Shown piece by piece: positions 5,593 through 5,615 of a DNA stretch of 5,615 nt. The stretch's first letter is position 1. Each line of letters starts with the position of its first letter. The DNA lies in NCBI GenBank assembly GCA_947461155.1, contig CANHKE010000109.1, positions 1 to 5,615 on the forward strand, in the 5' to 3' direction. The notes under the pieces are model-generated. The model was given only the letters and a program-made list of their open reading frames with translations. It was not told the DNA's origin and did no database searches. The stretch is from Cytophagaceae bacterium. GTDB taxonomy: Bacteria > Bacteroidota > Bacteroidia > Cytophagales > Spirosomataceae. The position numbers and the translations under genes are program-made.

Positions 5593-5615
5593 GACGCTAG
5601 ACATTAGACTCTAGA
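5593..5615 (+). repeat. Second heptamer array (GACnnTA type), cut by window end
   Basis: Three tandem 7-bp units GACGCTA, GACATTA and GACTCTA, then GA where the window stops, so the full length is unknown. As in the arrays at 137-223, each unit begins with GA and ends in T/A-A, in the sense orientation of the gene before it. TAG triplets across the unit joints (5598, 5605, 5612) fall in three different frames. The inner sequence differs from the GAGGTAA type. The visible end is the palindrome TCTAGA (5610-5615), which could be the centre of a facing array beyond the window; this cannot be seen here. Confidence 0.75.

Noticed and set aside
5548..5615. Classical Rho-independent terminator after the hemoglobin gene
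   Set aside because: The hairpin is strong but is followed by CAGACGCTAG, not a T-run, so I call it only a palindrome.

Overview
The window looks like ordinary chromosome of a member of the Bacteroidota, probably a Cytophagales-type bacterium. Three things point there: an exact TAnnTTTG-type promoter element (TATCTTTG), weak or absent Shine-Dalgarno sequences, and the kinds of protein encoded. No transposase, integrase, phage gene, CRISPR array, tRNA or rRNA is visible. The lineage is inferred, not measured.

Layout. Positions 1-137 hold the last 44 codons of mutS (+ strand), including a textbook sliding-clamp binding peptide. Positions 137-223 hold two facing arrays of a 7-bp repeat that separate mutS from a convergent operon. 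That operon (- strand, transcribed from about 2535 down to 216) encodes an alpha/beta hydrolase with an intact Ser-Asp-His triad, a two-CBS-domain protein with an ACT-like tail, and NAD kinase (nadK, GTG start). The gaps between its genes are only 1 and 3 nt, so translation is probably coupled. An 85-bp divergent promoter region (2536-2620) carries an 18-bp dyad. On the + strand follows a FAD-dependent amine-oxidase/phytoene-desaturase-type oxidoreductase (2621-3820). A 16-bp perfect palindrome plus T-run overlaps its stop codon.

A promoter at about 3852 then drives a two-gene unit. The first gene is a lipoprotein of the vanadium haloperoxidase/PAP2 phosphatase superfamily with every vanadate/phosphate-binding residue present. 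The second is a group III truncated hemoglobin whose ATG directly abuts the upstream TAA. The hemoglobin gene ends inside a 44-bp near-perfect palindrome, followed at once by a second, different 7-bp repeat array that runs off the window.

The protein genes are recognisable families with intact key residues. The least explained structure is the 7-bp repeat arrays. Each of the three lies in the same orientation relative to the gene it follows, starts at or near the stop codon, and carries a stop triplet in each unit. Because 7 is not a multiple of 3, each array closes all three reading frames.
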